From Thioalkalivibrio sp. ALE14 (GTDB taxonomy: Bacteria; Pseudomonadota; Gammaproteobacteria; Ectothiorhodospirales; Ectothiorhodospiraceae), in the NCBI RefSeq assembly GCF_000376845.1, contig NZ_AQXY01000028.1:186001-250000 (forward strand): a stretch of DNA of 64,000 bases, read 5' to 3'. How positions within the stretch are numbered: the stretch's first letter is position 1; each line of letters starts with the position of its first letter. The position numbers and the translations under genes were made by a program. Below, piece after piece: positions 46,300 through 55,598 of the stretch. The notes under the pieces are model-generated. The model was not told the origin of the DNA. It did no database searches and saw only the letters and a program-made list of their open reading frames with translations.

Positions 46300-47595
46300 A
46301 TGCATAACTTTAATCGACGCAATTTTCTGAAGGTCGCTGGCATCAGCAGTGCCGCGGCCCTCACCGGGGTCGGCTGCGCCACCAACGGCATGCGCGGAGC
46401 CGACAAGGCCCACGTGGTCGTCGTTGGCGGCGGTTCCGGCGGTGCCACCGCCGCGAAATACATCAAGCAGTTCTCGCCCAACATGCGCGTGACGCTGATC
46501 GAGCCGAACGCCACCTACTACACCTGCTACGGCAGTAACTGGGTGATCGGCGGCTTCGCCGGCATGGATGACATCGCTCACGGCTACGATACCCTGCGCG
46601 ACGACTACGGCATCGAGATCGTCCAGGACCGCGTCACGGCGGTGGACGCCGCCGCCCGCAGCGTACGCCTGGCCGGTGGCGACAGCATGGGCTATGACAA
46701 GCTCGTGATGTCGCCCGGGATCGATTTCCGCTACGACGACATGCCGGGCATCTCCGAGGCCGACGCCGACCGCATCCCGCACGCCTGGAAGGCCGGCTCG
46801 CAGACCGAGCTGCTGCGCTCCCAGCTGCGCAACATGCCCAATGGCGGCGTGTTCGTCATGGTCGCCCCGCCGAACCCGTTCCGCTGCCCCCCGGGTCCGT
46901 ACGAGCGTGTCTCGCTGGTGGCGAACTACTTCAAGCAGGAAAAGCCGCGGTCCAAGATCATCATCCTCGATCCGAAGGACGGCTTCTCCAAGCAGGGCCT
47001 GTTCGAGGAAGGCTGGGCCGAACACTACGGCGACATGATCGAGTGGCGTGCCGGCTCCGCTGGCGGTCGCGCCGAGGAGATCGACGTCAACAACATGACC
47101 GTTCTGGCTGACAGCGGCTTCGAACGCGTTCGCGCCGACGTCCTGAACTTCATCCCCGCCCAGCGGGCTGCGCAGATCGCCCATGACGCGGGCCTGACCA
47201 ACGACGCAGGCTGGGTACCAGTGGACCAGCTGACCTTCAAGTCGGAGATGGACGACAACATCTACGTCCTGGGGGACTCCAGCGTGGCCGGAGCCATGCC
47301 GAAGTCGGGCCACTCGGCCAACAACCAGGGCAAGATCGTGGCCGCCGCCATCGTGCGCGAGGTCTCTGGCCAGGAGCCGATCAACCCGTCCTCCGCCAAC
47401 ACCTGCTACAGCCTGGTTACCCCGGACTACGCGATCAGCGTGGCCGCGGTCTACCAGTACCAGGATGGCGCGATGGCCGGGGTATCCGGTGCGGGTGGTG
47501 TCAGCCCGTCGGGTGCCAGCTCCAGCTTCCGCCGCCGCGAGGCGGAATACACCCGGGCCTGGTACGCCGGCATCACCCACGACATCTGGGGCTAG
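46300..47595 (+). CDS. fccB: Flavocytochrome c sulfide dehydrogenase, flavoprotein subunit
   Basis: FAD subunit that oxidises sulfide in the periplasm. The 431 residues start with a Tat signal (NRRNFLKVAG) and the FAD fold VVVGGGSGGATAAKYI (39-54). The two redox-active cysteines of the family are present in NPFRCPPGPYER (near 195) and NTCYSLV (near 368), and the C-terminal FAD-binding IYVLGDSS is also seen. This gene pair is direct evidence of sulfide-based lithotrophy. A strong terminator follows 30 bases downstream. Confidence 0.95.
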   Translation: MHNFNRRNFLKVAGISSAAALTGVGCATNGMRGADKAHVVVVGGGSGGATAAKYIKQFSPNMRVTLIEPNATYYTCYGSNWVIGGFAGMDDIAHGYDTLRDDYGIEIVQDRVTAVDAAARSVRLAGGDSMGYDKLVMSPGIDFRYDDMPGISEADADRIPHAWKAGSQTELLRSQLRNMPNGGVFVMVAPPNPFRCPPGPYERVSLVANYFKQEKPRSKIIILDPKDGFSKQGLFEEGWAEHYGDMIEWRAGSAGGRAEEIDVNNMTVLADSGFERVRADVLNFIPAQRAAQIAHDAGLTNDAGWVPVDQLTFKSEMDDNIYVLGDSSVAGAMPKSGHSANNQGKIVAAAIVREVSGQEPINPSSANTCYSLVTPDYAISVAAVYQYQDGAMAGVSGAGGVSPSGASSSFRRREAEYTRAWYAGITHDIWG

Positions 47596-47625
47596 TCCCC
47601 GGCGTTCCTGTACGGAACACACTCG

Positions 47626-47653
47626 AACGGCGCCTCCGGGCGCCGTTTTTTTT
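47626..47653 (+). terminator. Rho-independent terminator of fccAB
   Basis: AACGGCGCC and GGCGCCGTT form a 9-bp stem with a 4-base loop, followed by a run of eight T residues. Confidence 0.92.
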
Positions 47654-47655
47654 GC

Positions 47656-47890
47656 TCACCACGAAGCGCGCGAGGAAATGGAAGGTCAAGATCGGTTAAC
47701 AGGAAGGATGGAAGAGCGGAAGACAAACAGATTGTTTTGCGGCTGGTCGTGAGCCCCGGACCCGACCGACGGGTGAACGCTTACCAGATCGATCTTGACC
47801 CAAGACCAATAGCCTTGCCTTTCTTCGCTTCTTCTAATCTTCCTGTCAGGCGCTTTTCTCTCCTGCGTGTCCCCGTGTGCTTCGTGGTGA
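47656..47890. repeat. Large imperfect inverted repeat downstream of fccAB
   Basis: TCACCACGAAG at 47656-47666 matches CTTCGTGGTGA at 47880-47890, and an inner pair GGTCAAGATCG (47682-47692) matches CGATCTTGACC (47790-47800). The arms are nested, so the whole 235-bp block could fold on itself. No gene is inside. Its nature is unknown: it may be a miniature element or a widespread intergenic repeat. Confidence 0.65.
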
Positions 47891-47900
47891 ATAAGGCGGG

Positions 47901-48101
47901 TCAGGCGTTGAGGTCGGGGATCAGGCGGCTGCGCAGGCGCTGGATGGCATCCTTGAGCTGCAGCTTGCGCTTCTTCAATCGCTGGATCGCGAAGATGTCC
48001 GGGGCGGCCTGCTCGTGCATCACGCCGATGGCGGAATCCAGGGCCCGGTGCTCGGCCTCCAGCTCGGCCAGGCGTGCGCGAATCTGACTCTCGGTTTCCA
48101 A
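47901..48101 (-). CDS. DUF465 (YdcH-like) small protein
   Basis: A 66-residue, two-helix coiled-coil-like protein with the DUF465 pattern: EAEHRALDSAIGVM, followed by LKKRKLQLKDAIQRL. The family is common and uncharacterised in proteobacteria. No operon partner is evident. Confidence 0.85.
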   Translation of the reverse strand: METESQIRARLAELEAEHRALDSAIGVMHEQAAPDIFAIQRLKKRKLQLKDAIQRLRSRLIPDLNA

Positions 48102-48449
48102 GCCGGCCCCCAGTGGTCCCGTGAAGTGGTGGCCGTGTACCGGGGGACTCCCCGCGTGGCCATTCGGATCATCAAACCCGTATGATCGCAGACCGCCCCC
48201 GGCGGGACCACCATAACCAGTGCTTCCCTAACAGCCGGCCTGACGAGCAATGACGTTCAGCCAGCCGCCGGGTCGCAGGATGGGATGAGCGCAGCGAATC
48301 CCATCAAGGGACTGGCACGACGCGGGTAATGGTGCGTTTCGCTGCGCTCAACGGCACCCTGCCGCGGCGGAAGGGAGCCGACCCGTGGGCGAATATTCCC
48401 TGCAATTGGCTGAAGCTGGTTGCTAATCAGGACACCCGGAGACCACCCG
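48102..48449. repeat. Spacer with REP-like palindromes (GATGCGTT family)
   Basis: Between the DUF465 gene and the hydrolase, two opposed arms occur at 48276-48306 (with GATGAGCGCAGCGAATCCCATC) and 48331-48360 (GTGCGTTTCGCTGCGCTCAACGGCAC). They belong to the family at 42063 and 56251. Upstream of them nothing is recognised. Confidence 0.6.
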
Positions 48450-49220
<771 letters not shown>

Positions 49221-49253
49221 CGTCGGGGGCCCCACTCCGAAGATTTCCTGCTC

Positions 49254-49332
49254 GTGGGAGCCTGCTTGCAGGCGAATGCTCCTGCCCGCGTTCGAGTTGG
49301 GCAGGGGCTTCGCGTGCAAGCACGCTCCTACA
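49254..49332. repeat. REP-like palindrome (TAGGAGCCTGCTTGCAGGC family)
   Basis: Imperfect inverted arms GTGGGAGCCTGCTTGCAGGC and GCGTGCAAGCACGCTCCTAC flank a central region. Other copies lie at 52574-52599 and 53311-53342. This one sits between convergent genes. Confidence 0.7.
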
Positions 49333-49343
49333 TATCCGAGGGC

Positions 49344-50084
49344 CTACCAGTAATTCTCCGTCGTAATCTGCCCCGGCTTGCGGCGGCGGTTCTTGGCCAG
49401 CCCGCGTTCCTTCAGGATGGCGGTGGTGTCCTGCACCATGGCCGGGTTACCACACAGCATCACCTGGGAATGCTCCGGCGTGATCTTCAGGCCCGCATGG
49501 TGTTCCAGGCGCCCCTCGGCGATTGCGGCCGGTACGCGGCCTTCGAGCCCGCCAGGGAACGGCTCGCGACTGACGAACGGGATGTACTGGAACTGTTTCG
49601 GGGCACGCTCCTGAAACTGCTGGATCGTCTCCTGGTAGGTGAGCTCCTCCGCCTGGCGGACCGCATGGATCAGCCGGATGTTCTCGAAGCGCTCCCAGGG
49701 GGTGTCCGTCTTGAGCATGGACAGGAATGGCCCCAGCGCCGTGCCCGTGGACAGCAGCCACAGGTCGCGACTGTCCGGGAGTTCATCCAGAGTGAAGAAG
49801 CCGGTCGCGCGCGGCATCAGCTCCACCGTGTCACCGGGCTCCAGCTGCACGAGGCGGTTGGACAATGGGCCGTCCGGCACGGTGATCAGGTAAAAGTCCA
49901 GCGGGGTCTCGCCCGGGGCGTTCACGTACGAATACGGTCGCCCCACCATCTCCCCGCCGATCTCCAGGCGCAGGCGGTTGAACTGTCCCGCCTTGAACGG
50001 CTCGACCTCGGCATCCACGCGCAGCGAGAACAGGCGGTCCGTCCACTGCTTGCGCTCCTGCACGACACCGGTCACCCAGCCCAT
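49344..50084 (-). CDS. Ferredoxin-NADP(+) reductase (Fpr type), copy 2
   Basis: A 246-residue FAD/NADP enzyme of the same subfamily as copy 1 but clearly different in sequence. It has the FAD motif GRPYSYVNAPGETPLDFYLI, the NADP site STGTALGPFLSML and MLCGNPAMV, and ends in an aromatic residue (TENYW), as E. coli Fpr does. A GGAG site lies before the ATG. It is monocistronic and therefore more likely than copy 1 to be the general housekeeping enzyme. Confidence 0.93.
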   Translation of the reverse strand: MGWVTGVVQERKQWTDRLFSLRVDAEVEPFKAGQFNRLRLEIGGEMVGRPYSYVNAPGETPLDFYLITVPDGPLSNRLVQLEPGDTVELMPRATGFFTLDELPDSRDLWLLSTGTALGPFLSMLKTDTPWERFENIRLIHAVRQAEELTYQETIQQFQERAPKQFQYIPFVSREPFPGGLEGRVPAAIAEGRLEHHAGLKITPEHSQVMLCGNPAMVQDTTAILKERGLAKNRRRKPGQITTENYW

Positions 50085-50141
50085 ATTCCTTACTCCATTA
50101 CTCAGGTATTATTTGAAAGAGTGCTGGCGCGCCCGGAAGGT

Positions 50142-50171
50142 TTCAAGCACCCCCGGCCAACGCCGTATAAT
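50142..50171 (+). promoter_or_regulatory. Sigma-70 promoter of the thioredoxin-fold gene
   Basis: A perfect TATAAT at 50166-50171 has a TTCAAG -35-like hexamer 18 bp upstream. Transcription would start about 20 bases before the GGAG ribosome site of the gene at 50200. Confidence 0.6.
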
Positions 50172-50199
50172 TGTCGCAAATCCGACTACTGGAGCAGTC

Positions 50200-50781
50200 A
50201 TGGCCCGCACCCCTTCGCAGATGATCGAACTCGGCACCGAGGCGCCGAACTTCTCCCTGCCGGACGTCGTCTCCGGCGAGACCATCAGCCTCGACAGCTT
50301 TCCCGACGCAAAAGGCTACATGATTGCGTTCATCTGCAATCACTGCCCGTTCGTGCAGCTGATCCGCCACGAATTCGCCCGCTACGGCCGCGAATATTCG
50401 AACAAGGGCATCGCGGTGATCGCCATCAACTCCAACGACATCCAGGCCGTGCCGGACGACGCCCCGGACAAGATGAAGGATGACGCCCGCCGCTTCGGCT
50501 ACAACTTCCCCTACTGCCTGGACGAGGACCAGTCCGTGGCCAAGGCCTATCACGCGGCCTGCACCCCGGATCTGTACCTGTTCGACGCCGAGCGCAAGCT
50601 GTACTACCGCGGCCAGTTCGACGGAACCCGCCCCGGATCGGACACTCCGGTCACCGGCCGCGACCTGCGCGCCGCCAGCGACGCCCTGCTCGCCGGGCAG
50701 CCGGCCCCGGATCCGCAACACCCCAGCCTCGGCTGCAATATCAAGTGGCGCCCCGGCAACGAGCCCGATTACTTCGGCTGA
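50200..50781 (+). CDS. Thioredoxin-fold (AhpC/TSA-like) protein
   Basis: A 193-residue peroxiredoxin-like protein: LGTEAPNFSLPDVVSGE at the N-terminus, a CNHCPFV motif near 47-53 where a redox cysteine pair would sit, then NSNDIQAVPDDAPDKM and CTPDLYLFDAERKLYYRG. Homologues are annotated as thioredoxin family or peroxiredoxin-like proteins; the exact reductant and substrate are not known. A GGAG site and a consensus promoter precede it. Confidence 0.85.
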   Translation: MARTPSQMIELGTEAPNFSLPDVVSGETISLDSFPDAKGYMIAFICNHCPFVQLIRHEFARYGREYSNKGIAVIAINSNDIQAVPDDAPDKMKDDARRFGYNFPYCLDEDQSVAKAYHAACTPDLYLFDAERKLYYRGQFDGTRPGSDTPVTGRDLRAASDALLAGQPAPDPQHPSLGCNIKWRPGNEPDYFG

Positions 50782-50949
50782 ACTGAGCGCCCCGCTTGAA
50801 TCGAGGACGATCCAAGGGGCTGGACAAGTGGGCCCGCCCCTGTGGGAGGGGGTCTGCCCGCGAATTGCCCAGCCCTCATCAGCCAACAACCCAGGCGGTC
50901 GCTACCGCGTGCCACATACCGCCCCGAACCCCCGGATGATGGTCGCCAG

Positions 50950-51480
50950 ATGCCGCCCAGCAACGTAATCGACGGCCCCCGGGTCGCCACCTGGCGCTGT
51001 TCCTCCTGCCAGGAGTCCGTGCCGCGCCTGTTGCCGAACGGCGAGAACAACCGCATTGCACTCTCGCCGGAACGCATGGCCCTGCCCGACACCACCGTGC
51101 AGCAGGCCTGCGAGCGCGTACAGGGGCTGCGCGCGCCCGAGATCTGCTATGCCTGCGACCAGGCCTATCAGGAGCTGCTGGGCACGCTGGTCCGCCCGCC
51201 GGCCGAACTGGGCGATGCCCGCGGCGAACCCGGCCTGAACGACACCGGGATCATCGGGGCGCTGCTGCCCATCGCCGACCAGGGCACGCAGATCCTGATT
51301 TTCAACGTGATCAACGAGGAGCTGCGCTGCACCGAGATCGAACGCCTGATCAGCTTCAACCCCGACCGCCTCACCTACCCGGGATCGCGCGGCGCCATCG
51401 CCCCGCGCATCTGGGCGCTCTACGAGGACCATCTGGCCCAGCTGCACGCCCGCGCCCCGACGCCCTACACCCCCGACTAG
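50950..51480 (+). CDS. Hypothetical protein with two CxxC pairs
   Basis: A 176-residue protein of unknown function. The cysteine pairs WRCSSCQ (near residue 17) and CYACDQ (about 66-71) suggest a zinc ribbon. The C-terminal part is hydrophilic and mixed alpha/beta. The ATG at 50950 is chosen because the protein-like sequence begins there; the ribosome site is weak. No operon partner. Confidence 0.6.
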   Translation: MPPSNVIDGPRVATWRCSSCQESVPRLLPNGENNRIALSPERMALPDTTVQQACERVQGLRAPEICYACDQAYQELLGTLVRPPAELGDARGEPGLNDTGIIGALLPIADQGTQILIFNVINEELRCTEIERLISFNPDRLTYPGSRGAIAPRIWALYEDHLAQLHARAPTPYTPD

Positions 51481-51900
51481 GAGGCCTACAGGGAAAACTG
51501 ACCCGTCATCGCGTGACGTGCAGCAGCGAGCCGCGTGGACAGCCCCGACGCAGAGCCAGGCAACCCGCAGCGGTTGCGTCCGCAGATGGCCACGGCCCCT
51601 GACGGAGCCTCGCCATGACGCGGACTGCGAGAAGCATCGTCATCGCGAGGCGCGCAGCGCCGTGGCGATCGGTCGGAACCAACCCGGGCGCGCCCCTCGC
51701 GATCACGCCCGGGTATCCCCGATCACCCCTCTCGACGTCATCCCGGAAACCGCGCAGCGGTTATCCGGGATCTAATACGTCCGGTCAAAGTAACGACCGC
51801 AGATCCCGGCTCTCCGCTTCGCTGCGGCCGGGATGGCCAGGGATGGGCTATCACGATTTCTTCGGTGAAGGTGCCGCGCGGGACCAACGGATAGACGACG
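51481..51900. repeat. Repeat-rich spacer without genes
   Basis: Two elements are visible: a GTCATCGCGAGG-type repeat at 51638-51672 (the same family as at 21-193), and a palindromic pair at 51739-51834, in which ATCCCGGAAACCGCGCAGCGG.. is mirrored by ..CTGCGGCCGGGAT. Neither contains a coding gene. Confidence 0.65.
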
Positions 51901-52254
51901 TCAGGCGTCGTCGGCATCCACCCGCGCCAGCATGCGCATACCACCCACCATGCAGCGAAGCGCCTCAAGCGTCTGCAGATCGAAGTCGGCCCCGGTCTCG
52001 CGCGGGAGTCGCCAGTACTTTGGACGGCAGGTAGCCGGGCGCCCGGCCGGCATAGCCCGCGCGGCAGGTTCATCCACCGCCACCAGCAGGTCCGCCCAGT
52101 CCAGCTCCTCCTGCGTCACCTCGGCCATCGCGCGAGCGGGACGCACCTCGATCCAATCCTCGAACTCCGCCGCCCCGGCCAGTTCGGCCACGCGGGCGGC
52201 ACGCCCATCGGGGTGCTCGGCCGCCACCAGCAACCGCGCGCGGCGCTTAAACAT
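51901..52254 (-). CDS. Degenerate low-molecular-weight phosphatase-like protein
   Basis: A 117-residue protein. The middle (TQEELDWADLLVAVDEPAARAMP) and the RPKYWRLP segment follow the layout of low-molecular-weight tyrosine phosphatase-like proteins. The catalytic CX5R loop is absent at the N-terminus, so catalytic activity is not expected. Weak family resemblance only. The GGAG site is unusually close to the ATG. Confidence 0.45.
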   Translation of the reverse strand: MFKRRARLLVAAEHPDGRAARVAELAGAAEFEDWIEVRPARAMAEVTQEELDWADLLVAVDEPAARAMPAGRPATCRPKYWRLPRETGADFDLQTLEALRCMVGGMRMLARVDADDA

Positions 52255-52352
52255 CTCCGACGCCCCGCAAGCCCATTTGTCCGCTGACCGGTGTCAACAC
52301 CAAGCTGTCGTGATCGATACTGATTCCCCATCGCATACGGAGAACGGACACC

Positions 52353-52559
52353 ATGGCCCACCTCGACTGGTCAAACTACCCGGTAAATGAACTGAAGCTC
52401 GTCTACAGCACGCTGCATGCGCAGCTGACACTGGAGCCCGATCTGATGGATTCCGAACTGATGGCCGACCTGCAGACCTTCCTCCAGCAGGCCGCCAAGA
52501 CCGACGGCGTGGACGTCTCCACCCACTCTCAATGGGCCGCCTGGCTGAACGACCGGTAA
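52353..52559 (+). CDS. Small conserved protein, 68 aa
   Basis: A short acidic helical protein (AHLDWSNYPVNELKLVYSTLH at the start) with a clear GGAG ribosome site and no membrane segment. I do not recognise the family. It is followed by a palindromic repeat that may serve as its terminator. Confidence 0.6.
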   Translation: MAHLDWSNYPVNELKLVYSTLHAQLTLEPDLMDSELMADLQTFLQQAAKTDGVDVSTHSQWAAWLNDR

Positions 52560-52573
52560 ACAGCAATCCCATC

Positions 52574-52599
52574 GTAGGAGCCTGCTTGCAGGCTCCTAC
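52574..52599. repeat. Perfect REP-like palindrome
   Basis: GTAGGAGCCTG and CAGGCTCCTAC, each 11 bp, are separated by four bases. This is the cleanest copy of the family also seen at 49254 and 53311. It lies just after the 68-residue gene. Confidence 0.85.
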
Positions 52600-52641
52600 A
52601 GAGACGGGATGTCGGGCGCCGCTCACCGAGGGAAATCTCGG

Positions 52642-52974
52642 TCAGTCGACTTCAATCAGCGATTCGCCGTGCTCCAGAGCCTGCAACACGCGAGGTAGAA
52701 GCGGCTTGAACCATTCAAGCAAGGCCGCTTTCCGGGTATTGCCGATTCGAAGCCAGACGACGGCCGGATAGTCCCCCGAATCCGCAGAGCGCCACACAGC
52801 GGAATCCTCATCCTTGGTCACGATGACAGCCCGCGTGCGGAGAGCTTCCGCCCAGATTTCTTTATCGGAAGCCTCAAGCAGTCCGACATCCGCAACATGC
52901 TCGGCTGCAACACCCTGATCAACCAGCCAACGCGCGAGGGCCGGCGGCAGCTGTGCGTCAACCAAGAAGCGCAT
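52642..52974 (-). CDS. DUF5615 PIN-like toxin
   Basis: A 110-residue PIN-like protein: MRFLVDAQLPPALARWL, then VTKDEDSAVW, with the acidic residues of a PIN nuclease site. It directly follows the DUF433 gene with no spacing, the standard arrangement of this class of putative toxin-antitoxin pair. Toxic activity of DUF5615 proteins is predicted from the fold and context. Confidence 0.85.
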   Translation of the reverse strand: MRFLVDAQLPPALARWLVDQGVAAEHVADVGLLEASDKEIWAEALRTRAVIVTKDEDSAVWRSADSGDYPAVVWLRIGNTRKAALLEWFKPLLPRVLQALEHGESLIEVD

Positions 52975-53199
52975 TCAGGCAACGTGAAGAACAGGATGAT
53001 CCGTTTGGCGCGCGGCAAACCGCAAAGCCTCGGTGATGTCTTCGCCCGTCAGGTAGGGGTAGTCCTCCAGAATTTCCTCCCGCGAGGCCCCTGCCGCCAG
53101 AAGGTCAAGGACATCCCGCACTCGCATCCGGGTACCGCGGATGCAAGGGCGGCCACCACAGATTTCCGGATCAAAGGTGATGCGTTGCATCTCGCTCAT
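52975..53199 (-). CDS. DUF433 antitoxin
   Basis: A 74-residue DUF433 protein with FDPEICGGRPCIRGTRMRVRDVLDLLAAGAS and a C-terminal YPYLTGEDITEALRFAA, a winged-helix-like DNA-binding fold that usually represses its own operon. It immediately precedes the DUF5615 gene. The start follows from the family N-terminus. Confidence 0.87.
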   Translation of the reverse strand: MSEMQRITFDPEICGGRPCIRGTRMRVRDVLDLLAAGASREEILEDYPYLTGEDITEALRFAARQTDHPVLHVA

Positions 53200-53310
53200 G
53201 ATGGCCTCCTGCGCAGACGACCAGAGAATGTATCAGCGGAGTGTATCGTTATCGGACCACTGCTGGAGCAAGCGGGTCCGCGAATGTCATGTTCGCCAGA
53301 GTCGGGCGCG

Positions 53311-53342
53311 GGCAGGGGCTTCGCCTGCAAGCAGGCTCCTAC
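53311..53342. repeat. REP-like element (TAGGAGCCTGCTTGCAGGC family)
   Basis: GGCAGGGGCTTCGCCTGCAA followed by GCAGGCTCCTAC. It is the third clear copy of this family within 4 kb and lies between the toxin-antitoxin pair and nadA. Confidence 0.7.
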
Positions 53343-53353
53343 AAGACACCTCG

Positions 53354-54436
53354 TCAGGCGTCGCCTGCGGTGGCCTTGCGGTGTTCGGCGGCGAAATCGA
53401 GCATGCGCTGGGTCGCGACCAGGGCCTTCCGGCGCGCGGTCTCGTCGACGAAGATCTCGTTGTTCGCCGGCTCGCTGGTGTCTTCCAGGGTCTCGGCCAG
53501 CGAGACCAGGTCGTTCATCGCCATCCACGGGCAGTGTGCACAACTGGTGCAGGTGGCACTGTGACCGCCGGTCGGGGCCTCGATCAGCTTCTTGTCCGGG
53601 GCGGCCTGCTGCATCTTGTAGAAGATGCCCTTGTCGGTCGCCACGATGAATTCCTGTTCCGGGCGGTTCTTCACCGCCGCGATCAACTGGCTGGTGGAGC
53701 CGACCACATCGGCCTGGTGGATCACCTCGCGCGGAGACTCCGGGTGCACCAGCACGGCGGCGCCGGGGTGGCGGCCACGCAGGTCCTCCAGCGCCCAGGA
53801 ACGGAACTCGTCGTGCACCACGCAGGAGCCGTCCCACAGCACCATGTCGGCGCCGGTGGTGCGGCGGATGTAGTCGCCCAGGTGCTTGTCCGGGGCCCAG
53901 AGGACCTTCTTGCCCTGATCACGCAAGTGCTCGACCAGTGGCACGGCGATGCTGGAGGTGACGACGTAATCGGCCTGCGCCTTCACGTCCACCGAGGTAT
54001 TCGAGTACACCACCACGGTGTGGTCCGGATACTGAGCCCGGAACTTCGCAAACTCGTCAGCCGGGCAGCCCAGGTCCAGCGAGCACTCGGCCTCCAGCGT
54101 CGGCATCAGCACGCGCTTGTCCGGGCTCAGGATCTTGGCCGTCTCGCCCATGAAACGCACCCCCGCCACCACCAGCGTCTCGGCCGGGTGATCCTTGCCG
54201 AAGCGCGCCATCTCCAGGGAGTCGGCCACGCAGCCGCCGGTCTCGTCCGCCAGGCGCTGCAGGGATTCATCCACGTAGTAATGGGCGACCAGCACCGCGT
54301 TGCGCTCGATCAGGAGCCGCTTGATACGGCGCACCAGTTCATCACGCTGGGAGTCGGTCAGCGCGTGCAGCGAAGCCGTCACATGCGCCGTCGTGGGCAC
54401 GTGGAAGATCGGTTTTTCGGTCACCGGAGCGTTCAT
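53354..54436 (-). CDS. nadA: Quinolinate synthase
   Basis: [4Fe-4S] enzyme that condenses iminoaspartate with dihydroxyacetone phosphate to quinolinate in NAD synthesis. The 360 residues include [16 protein letters not shown], then [12 protein letters not shown], and the cluster cysteines in the LGCPADEF and [10 protein letters not shown] regions. The GAGAGG site supports the ATG at 54436. nadB and nadC are not in the window. It is divergent from the gene at 54570, sharing a 133-bp control region. Confidence 0.95.
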   Translation of the reverse strand: MNAPVTEKPIFHVPTTAHVTASLHALTDSQRDELVRRIKRLLIERNAVLVAHYYVDESLQRLADETGGCVADSLEMARFGKDHPAETLVVAGVRFMGETAKILSPDKRVLMPTLEAECSLDLGCPADEFAKFRAQYPDHTVVVYSNTSVDVKAQADYVVTSSIAVPLVEHLRDQGKKVLWAPDKHLGDYIRRTTGADMVLWDGSCVVHDEFRSWALEDLRGRHPGAAVLVHPESPREVIHQADVVGSTSQLIAAVKNRPEQEFIVATDKGIFYKMQQAAPDKKLIEAPTGGHSATCTSCAHCPWMAMNDLVSLAETLEDTSEPANNEIFVDETARRKALVATQRMLDFAAEHRKATAGDA

Positions 54437-54519
54437 GCGTCCTCTCACCCCGGGATCGGGGTAGATCATTGTCTTCTAATAGTACGACAGGCCCCCGGGC
54501 GCTGTCGTTCCTACACATT

Positions 54520-54535
54520 GTGGGGGCGCCCCCAC
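54520..54535. promoter_or_regulatory. Perfect 16-bp palindrome between nadA and a divergent gene
   Basis: GTGGGGGC and GCCCCCAC form a perfect palindrome without spacer, 20 bases upstream of the TATAAT at 54555. It overlaps the -35 region of the rightward promoter, so it could be an operator. Confidence 0.5.
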
Positions 54536-54554
54536 GCATCCCAACCACCCCGCC

Positions 54555-54560
54555 TATAAT
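54555..54560 (+). promoter_or_regulatory. -10 element giving a leaderless transcript
   Basis: A perfect TATAAT ends ten bases before the ATG at 54570. Transcription would begin within a few bases of the start codon, and no ribosome site is visible, so the message is probably leaderless or nearly so. No clear -35 hexamer is present. Confidence 0.5.
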
Positions 54561-54569
54561 GCCCCGGCC

Positions 54570-55001
54570 ATGACCGAGCTGAAGCAGCAATACAAGGCGA
54601 TGACGTTCGAGGAACGCATGGATCTGGCCCTGTCCGGGGACCTCGAGGACCACTGGCGCCCGCTGCTGGTGCGTGACCAGCACGCCCAGGTGAAGGCCTA
54701 TTTCTCCCGTCGCATGGACCTGACGCCGGAGGAGGTCACGCTGTTGCTGGCCGACCCCAATCAGACCGTGCGCCTGAACTGCGCCAAGCGCCCGGACCTG
54801 AGCGCGGAGCAGGTCGAGGCCTGCGTGAACGACCGCGACCCCAACCTGCGCTACTTCGTCGCGCGCAACCCGCTGCTGACCGAAGCGCAGCGGGAACGCC
54901 TGATGGACGACGAGGACGAACTGGTACGCATCGCCGTGCGCAAGGGCCCCAAGAAGCGGGGCACCCGCGCCCGCCCCGGACAAGCCGAGATGATCCGTTG
55001 A
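54570..55001 (+). CDS. Leucine-rich-variant/HEAT-like repeat protein
   Basis: A 143-residue helical-repeat protein with units such as TLLLADPNQTVRLNCAKRPDLS and ACVNDRDPNLRYFVARNPLL, which recall leucine-rich variant repeats. The function is unknown; such repeats mediate protein contacts. No ribosome site is seen, and a -10 box lies ten bases upstream. The downstream gene starts inside its stop codon, so the two are translationally linked. Confidence 0.75.
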   Translation: MTELKQQYKAMTFEERMDLALSGDLEDHWRPLLVRDQHAQVKAYFSRRMDLTPEEVTLLLADPNQTVRLNCAKRPDLSAEQVEACVNDRDPNLRYFVARNPLLTEAQRERLMDDEDELVRIAVRKGPKKRGTRARPGQAEMIR

Positions 55002-55537
55002 CCGAAACCTCGCCCGAAAAACCGAAACGCCCGAAGCCCTCCGGGCGCCGCCGCGCGCTGTCATGGGGCATCCAGATCGGCCTCGCACTGGTGATCTTCC
55101 TGGCCGTGCGTGCCTGGATGGCCCGCGACATGGTCGAGGGCCCGGCCCCCGCGTTCGAGGCGCACCTGCTGGACGGCACGCCCGTGACGCTCGCGGACTA
55201 CGCGGACGAACCCATGCTGCTGCACTTCTGGGCCACCTGGTGCCCGATCTGCCGCCTGGAGGAAGGCGAGATCGTGCGCCTGTCGCAAAGCCACCCGGTG
55301 CTGACAGTCGCCATGCAGTCCGGCGTGGAAGAAGAGGTGCTCGACCACCTGAATGAGCGCGAGCGGGAACTGGCCGTGATCAACGACCCGGACGGCGCCC
55401 TGGCCGCGCGCTACAACGTGCGTGGCGTCCCGGCCACCTTCATCATCAACCCCGACGGCGAGATCGTCTTCCGCAAGCAGGGCTACGCCCCCCCGTTCGA
55501 ACTCCGCCTGCGCCTCTGGCTCGCCCGCTGGCTGTAA
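54998..55537 (+). CDS. TlpA/DsbE-like membrane-anchored thioredoxin
   Basis: A 179-residue protein with a basic cytoplasmic N-terminus, one membrane anchor (about 23-40, WGIQIGLALVIFLAVRAW), and a periplasmic thioredoxin domain with active site WCPIC near 81-85, followed by GVPATFIINPDG with the cis-Pro. It probably reduces or exchanges disulfides in the periplasm. The start is TTG, overlapping the upstream TGA. Homologues are annotated as protein disulfide oxidoreductases (ScsD/DsbE type). Confidence 0.88.
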   Translation: MTETSPEKPKRPKPSGRRRALSWGIQIGLALVIFLAVRAWMARDMVEGPAPAFEAHLLDGTPVTLADYADEPMLLHFWATWCPICRLEEGEIVRLSQSHPVLTVAMQSGVEEEVLDHLNERERELAVINDPDGALAARYNVRGVPATFIINPDGEIVFRKQGYAPPFELRLRLWLARWL

Positions 55538-55598
55538 GCCACCCCATCGCCCAACGGCGCGTCTCGCCGCGCTCAGCGCTCCCTACATTCAATCGCGG

